From: Ktedonobacterales bacterium
GTDB lineage: Bacteria; Chloroflexota; Ktedonobacteria; Ktedonobacterales; DATBGS01
DNA: 64,000 bases
NCBI GenBank assembly: GCA_036557285.1
Contig: DATBHW010000045.1
Span: forward strand, 17,718-81,717
Direction of reading: 5' to 3'
A program made the translations under genes and the position numbers. The notes below the pieces were generated by a model, which made no database searches, had not been told where the DNA came from, and was given only the letters and a program-made list of their open reading frames with translations. Every line of letters begins with the position of its first letter. Position 1 is the first letter of the stretch. This document shows positions 59,860-64,000 of this stretch, piece after piece.

Positions 59860-62487
59860 ATGCGCTCTCTACCGTATCGCAAACCATTCTTCTCAACCAT
59901 CGGCAGCAAAGTGTTGATCGGTCTGCTGGTGGCAGCCCTCCTGCCTCTGATCGCCAGCATTCTCATCTCGCTGTTCCAGATGAATACCATGAACAGCCAG
60001 GCGCGCAGCACCAGCAGCACTGCGCTGATGACCAACGCCCAGCAGGCGTTGCAGACACAGGCCAGCAATATCGATCAGACCATCAGTAAGCAGATGCAAT
60101 TGATCGCCAACACTACCCAGGAACTGGCAAATTACGCCGGGTATCTACTCTCCAACCCCGATGTTTTTGGCGCTGGAGTCTATGATCAGTTCGAGACGGT
60201 AGCTCAAGACCCAATCAAGGGTCAGTGGTATAACCCCGTCACCGATCCAGATAGTCTCTTCCTGCCCAACACGATCACCGAAATAACGCCAACAATGAAG
60301 CAGCAAATCAATATCCTGACCTACATAGATGCGGTGTTCAAGGCGCACTACGACCAGGACCAATATCCGACCTATATTGGTACCGCCCTCGGCATTACGC
60401 GCTATTACGCGCCAGATCCAAAGAATCCCAAGCATAATGCTGATTTAGCGCACATAGTACCCCCTGACTTTGATATTACCAAACGTCCCTGGTTTGTGGC
60501 AGCCAATCAAAAGAACGATCCCAAAAAGCTGCCAGTACTCACGTCGGTTTACTTTGATGCCACGGGTAAGGGTCTGCTGATTACCTCCGCTGCCCCGGTC
60601 TATGATAATAAAGGCCATTTTCTGGGCGCTGTTGGGCGTGATGTCACGCTGAGCAATCTCCTGAGCGCGCTTCCGGCGAAAATTGGTCAGAATGGCTACG
60701 CCTTCCTGGTTGGACAGGATGGTAACATCATCAGCATGCCAGACCAGGGCCAGCAGGATTTTGGCGTTCAACTGGCAGGCCCAGACAACGGACAGCGGCT
60801 GGACGTACCCCTGGATCAGCAGGTCAAGGATGCTACCACGTTCAAGCAGAACTTAGCCAAAGACAAGAGTGGCAGCGCGACTCTCACTCTGCAAGGGAAT
60901 CCGAAGTATCTGGCCTTCGATCAGGTAGAGGGCATACCCTGGGCTGTGGTACTGGTCTTGCCAGAATCAGAGGTGCTGGCTCCGGTCGCCACCCTGAATA
61001 CACAGCTTGATCAACAGATCACTCAGACACAACTGCTGAGCCTTGGGCTGGCGTTGGCCTTGATTGTCCTGGCAACCGCTATCGCCTATCTGCTCAGCCG
61101 GAATATCTCCCAGCCGCTGCTGGCAATTACCAACTCCGCGCAATATCTGGCGACGGGCCAGACCATGTACCAGAGCCAGGAGATGGCTGACTTGCAAGAC
61201 AGGATGGCTCAGCGCCGCGACGAAGTGGGCGACCTGGCGCGCGCATTCGATGCCATTGATCGCTACTTCGAGGAGACCAGCCAGCTTGCCGACCAGATCG
61301 CCCAGGGCAATCTGGGGGTTCAGGTCCACCGCACCTCCGACCAGGATCGCCTGGGGTTGGCCCTGGAATATATGATGAGCTACCTCAATCAGATCCTTCA
61401 GGTGGCAACCACGCTTGCGGCGGGCGATCTCTCACATGACATTCAGCCGCGCTCCTCCAACGATGTGCTGGGCAATGCGCTCAAATATATGCTTGATGAG
61501 CTGCGGGGATTGGTTTTGCGGGTGCAGTCAACTGCGCGCGAAATCGAAGCAGCCGCAGCGGTTGTCTTGCAGCGGTCTGCCTTCCTAGTGGAAGCGTCCG
61601 AGCGCCAGATGGAGCAGATCATCCACGCCACAGACGAGGCCGGGCAGATGGCCGAGTCGAACCACCGCGTTGCCGAGGATACCTACACCCTGGCGCGGGT
61701 GGCGTACAGCGCGCGTGGGCATGCTCAGGCAGGCTATGAAGCTGTTCAACAAAGCATCGCTGGGATGAACCAGATACAAGAGGATGTCAAACTGACAACC
61801 AATCGCGTGGGGCAGTTGACACGCCGCAGCCAGGAAATCACCCGCGTGGTCGAGGTCATTACCAACATCGCTCACCAGACCAACCGCCTGGCGCTCGACG
61901 CCGCCATCCACGCTTCGGCGGCTGGGGCTAATGGGCGCAACTTTAATATGGTCGCCACTAACATCCGCCACCTGTCCGAGCAGGTCAAGGAAGAAGCTGG
62001 TCAGATCTCGCATCTGATTCAGACCATTATCGAGGAAACGAACCAGGCCATTCAAGCCACCAAGCAAAGCCAGCAGCGAGTCTCCGAAGGGATGGGGCTG
62101 GCAAGCAATGCTGGAACGGCCCTGGAATCTATTGGCAGCGTGGTTGACCAGCAAAGCCAGTTGGTAGAGGTTATCAACCAGGTTGCCAAGCAACAGCGCG
62201 ACACATCCGTCTTAGTCGCGCAGGAAATGCAGGCGGCTTCTGATATTACCAACCAGTACAGCGTCGGCACTCGTCAGACCGCCCAGAGCATCGAGCGCCT
62301 GGCTTATCTGGCGCGCCAGCTCAAAGAATCCATCGAAGCGTTCAACCTGCCGAGCAGCTATGGCATGGAGCCATCACAGAACATGGACCAGATCACTGGC
62401 ATGAGCCTGCGCACCCCGGTACGTTCTGCAAGGCCCACGCCACTGCTTCCCCAGGGAAATCCGATGAACGGAAACAACGGGATGTAG
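59860..62487 (+). CDS. Methyl-accepting chemotaxis protein-like receptor
   Basis: An 875-residue membrane receptor. The first membrane helix is at about 20-40, and an extracellular dCache-like sensor domain follows (to about 375; core around FDITKRPWFVAANQ and DVTLSNLLSALPAKIG). The second membrane helix is at about 391-413. Two HAMP-like segments come next, and a helical signalling domain extends to about residue 820. The hairpin tip reads AHQTNRLALDAAIHASAAGA instead of the usual QTNLLALNAAIEAARAGE, so contact with CheA/CheW may be altered or lost. GGGAGG is seven bases before the ATG. No other chemotaxis gene is in the window. Confidence 0.88.
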   Translation: MRSLPYRKPFFSTIGSKVLIGLLVAALLPLIASILISLFQMNTMNSQARSTSSTALMTNAQQALQTQASNIDQTISKQMQLIANTTQELANYAGYLLSNPDVFGAGVYDQFETVAQDPIKGQWYNPVTDPDSLFLPNTITEITPTMKQQINILTYIDAVFKAHYDQDQYPTYIGTALGITRYYAPDPKNPKHNADLAHIVPPDFDITKRPWFVAANQKNDPKKLPVLTSVYFDATGKGLLITSAAPVYDNKGHFLGAVGRDVTLSNLLSALPAKIGQNGYAFLVGQDGNIISMPDQGQQDFGVQLAGPDNGQRLDVPLDQQVKDATTFKQNLAKDKSGSATLTLQGNPKYLAFDQVEGIPWAVVLVLPESEVLAPVATLNTQLDQQITQTQLLSLGLALALIVLATAIAYLLSRNISQPLLAITNSAQYLATGQTMYQSQEMADLQDRMAQRRDEVGDLARAFDAIDRYFEETSQLADQIAQGNLGVQVHRTSDQDRLGLALEYMMSYLNQILQVATTLAAGDLSHDIQPRSSNDVLGNALKYMLDELRGLVLRVQSTAREIEAAAAVVLQRSAFLVEASERQMEQIIHATDEAGQMAESNHRVAEDTYTLARVAYSARGHAQAGYEAVQQSIAGMNQIQEDVKLTTNRVGQLTRRSQEITRVVEVITNIAHQTNRLALDAAIHASAAGANGRNFNMVATNIRHLSEQVKEEAGQISHLIQTIIEETNQAIQATKQSQQRVSEGMGLASNAGTALESIGSVVDQQSQLVEVINQVAKQQRDTSVLVAQEMQAASDITNQYSVGTRQTAQSIERLAYLARQLKESIEAFNLPSSYGMEPSQNMDQITGMSLRTPVRSARPTPLLPQGNPMNGNNGM

Positions 62488-62517
62488 CGCCGGGCGCTGC
62501 GCTTCTATACAGCGCCC

Positions 62518-62557
62518 ACAGCAGGAGCGCGCTATAATTGGCGCGCGCTCCTGCTGT
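62518..62557. terminator. 15-bp hairpin between convergent genes
   Basis: ACAGCAGGAGCGCGC (62518-62532) pairs with 62543-62557 around TATAATTGGC. It lies between the convergent receptor and ABC-2 genes and can serve both. Confidence 0.7.
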
Positions 62558-62598
62558 CTCAGAGAACTTCGCTCTCGCCGGGGGCTGTGCTGATTACT

Positions 62599-64000
62599 CT
62601 ATTTTCGAGCATCCTTGTGCTTCAAGGCCAGTCCAATCAGCAAAATCATGACGATACTAATCACACCCATGACAATCCAGCAGAGAATAAGATGCTGCGT
62701 GGCGTTGGCTGGTGTATAGCTGGAGTACAGGGTAGAGTGATAGAGATAGCTATCGCCAAAGAGCCGATCCCCGCCAATCAGATCGCTATGCAGACCCAGC
62801 GAGGAACCCAGCCCTGACATGGCCCAGCGCAGCGGGAAAATCATCGCTACACTCTGCGACACAACATCCTTCAGTGGAACCACCACCCCTGAGAAGATGA
62901 CCTGCGGCACGATTGCCACCGCCAGCAGACTCGCCGCCATGTCCTCATTCGCTGCCCAGGCAGAAACCACAAAGCCCAGCAGCACTCCCCCTATCCCGGC
63001 CAGCGCCAGCGTAATATACGTCTCTAGCAGCACAGGGAGAAAGATGCCTTGATGCAGCGGCTCAAAGAGGTCTACGATGACCACCATCGCCGCCATTTGC
63101 AGCAGGGTCAGCAGGCTAAAGACAATGAGCTTGGAGAGCATATAGGGCATGATCCCCAGATTCACCGCGCGCTCGCGCCGATAGACCGCCACCTCTTTGA
63201 CGATCTCGCGCGAGCCACCAAGGAGACCAAAGAGGATTGGAATCAGCGACAGCATAAAGACTATCCGCTGCGCGTCGCCGTTATGCCCGGCCACCTCAAA
63301 ATCTTGCAGCGCCTGGTTAGCGCCTCCGCGCGCCTGGGCGTAGGCGATCCCGTCTGGATTCGTCTGAAGGAATGTCAGCACCCGATCACAGGTCACAACA
63401 TTACCCTGCGTGGACACGCCCTGCACTATCAGCACCTGGCCTGTCGCTGTGCGGATTTGCGGCTGGCATTGGATGATGCTGTCCCCATCCAGAATGCCAG
63501 GCCCCAGCCCAAAGCGAATCAAGACCATCAGCAGAATAGCGACCAGCGGCGCCTGCAAGAGCAAAACGAGCAGCGTAGGTACATCGTTTTTCAGCAGTTC
63601 CAGCCGACGCAGCGAAAGCAGGGAAAATTGTTTCCAGAAGCTGCCGCGCTTTGCCCGCTTGATCTCGCTGAGCGGCATAGTTCCAGCAGGGGCTGCGCTG
63701 GCTTCTCTGAGCGGCTGCGCCACATAGTCCTGATAGGCTTGAGAGACCTTGAAGCGCGCTTCAGCCTCTTCAGGAAGATTGGCAGCCTCGTCAGTCGCTT
63801 CGAGCGCCGTGTAAATCTCGGCAAACTCGCTCTTGCCGAAAAACTCCTTGGCCCCGTCGGGCGAGCCGAAGTAAGCGAGGCGTCCTCCCTGCGCCAGAAA
63901 GCACACATAGTCACACACATTGATGTTGTTGGTCGCATGCGTCACCAGCACAATCGTATGCCCCTTGTCCGCCAGCTTGCGCAAGAGCACCATCATCTTG
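62599..64000 (-). CDS. ABC-2 type transporter, ATPase-permease fusion (5' end outside window)
   Basis: About 467 residues are visible; the gene continues beyond the right edge. The visible start is the end of an ABC ATPase, with the H-loop (TIVLVTHATNN) and GGRLAYFGSPDGAKEFF, typical of the ABCG/White arrangement. A linker follows, then an ABC-2 permease domain with six helices (SLIPILFGLLGGSREIVKEV contains the intracellular coupling segment). Walker A and signature motifs are off the window. Substrate is unknown. Confidence 0.9.
   Translation of the reverse strand, partial: KMMVLLRKLADKGHTIVLVTHATNNINVCDYVCFLAQGGRLAYFGSPDGAKEFFGKSEFAEIYTALEATDEAANLPEEAEARFKVSQAYQDYVAQPLREASAAPAGTMPLSEIKRAKRGSFWKQFSLLSLRRLELLKNDVPTLLVLLLQAPLVAILLMVLIRFGLGPGILDGDSIIQCQPQIRTATGQVLIVQGVSTQGNVVTCDRVLTFLQTNPDGIAYAQARGGANQALQDFEVAGHNGDAQRIVFMLSLIPILFGLLGGSREIVKEVAVYRRERAVNLGIMPYMLSKLIVFSLLTLLQMAAMVVIVDLFEPLHQGIFLPVLLETYITLALAGIGGVLLGFVVSAWAANEDMAASLLAVAIVPQVIFSGVVVPLKDVVSQSVAMIFPLRWAMSGLGSSLGLHSDLIGGDRLFGDSYLYHSTLYSSYTPANATQHLILCWIVMGVISIVMILLIGLALKHKDARK

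Noticed and set aside
1..64000. CRISPR array or rRNA genes
   Set aside because: No regularly spaced repeats of CRISPR type and no rRNA-like stretches were found.

Overview
The window looks like a chromosomal segment of a GC-rich member of the Chloroflexota, most probably class Ktedonobacteria. This is an inference from gene content: a stand-alone KdpD N-terminal protein, a very large XRE-AAA-TPR regulator, a four-domain S1 protein with a long disordered tail, a PIN-TRAM/ispD/ispF/cysS/rlmB block, Uma2 and DUF4126/DUF309 proteins, and many intergenic palindromes. I see no rRNA genes and no CRISPR array. There is one tRNA (His) and one perfect parS-type site.

Layout. 1-6.7 kb: the end of a receiver-only response regulator, then a Kdp potassium ATPase operon (a 27-aa membrane ORF, kdpF, kdpA, kdpB, kdpC and a kinase-less kdpD). 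7.2-18.1 kb: a class II lanthipeptide (RiPP) cluster with a C39-peptidase ABC exporter and short HlyD partner, an XRE-AAA-TPR regulator, a DUF3237 protein, an NHLP-leader precursor with a Cys/Ser/Thr-rich core, and a LanM of the three-cysteine (CCG) zinc type. 18.2-20.5 kb: a lytic transglycosylase/C39-like peptidase fusion, with a candidate LexA-controlled promoter about 0.5 kb upstream and a pair of direct repeats around it. 20.6-26.6 kb: an accessory stretch with a transposase remnant, a MarR-GNAT fusion with a perfect operator palindrome, several hypothetical or very small genes, a CbrC-family protein and tRNA-His. 26.7-31.1 kb: DUF309, MFS transporter, P1-family peptidase and NUDIX hydrolase. 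31.2-44.2 kb: housekeeping genes (rpsA with a leader attenuator, clpC, radA, PIN-TRAM, ispD, ispF, Uma2, cysS, rlmB). 44.2-54.6 kb: two sigma/anti-sigma pairs, an alpha/beta hydrolase, parS, DUF362, membrane proteins and an acyl-CoA dehydrogenase. 54.8-64 kb: metH, an SDR oxidoreductase, a chemoreceptor-like protein and a truncated ABC-2 transporter.

How the genes work together. The most interesting unit is the lanthipeptide locus. Three copies of a roughly 33-bp element carrying three CAGT blocks at a 6-bp period (one copy has a one-base insertion) lie 20-21 bp upstream of plausible -10 boxes. They face hlyD-lanT, the DUF3237 gene and precursor-lanM, so all three units appear to share one activator, most simply the XRE-AAA-TPR protein encoded between them. 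The precursor is expected to be modified by LanM and cleaved after a double glycine by the C39 domain of the exporter. The neighbouring transglycosylase-peptidase gene may be DNA-damage inducible and is not clearly part of the RiPP pathway.
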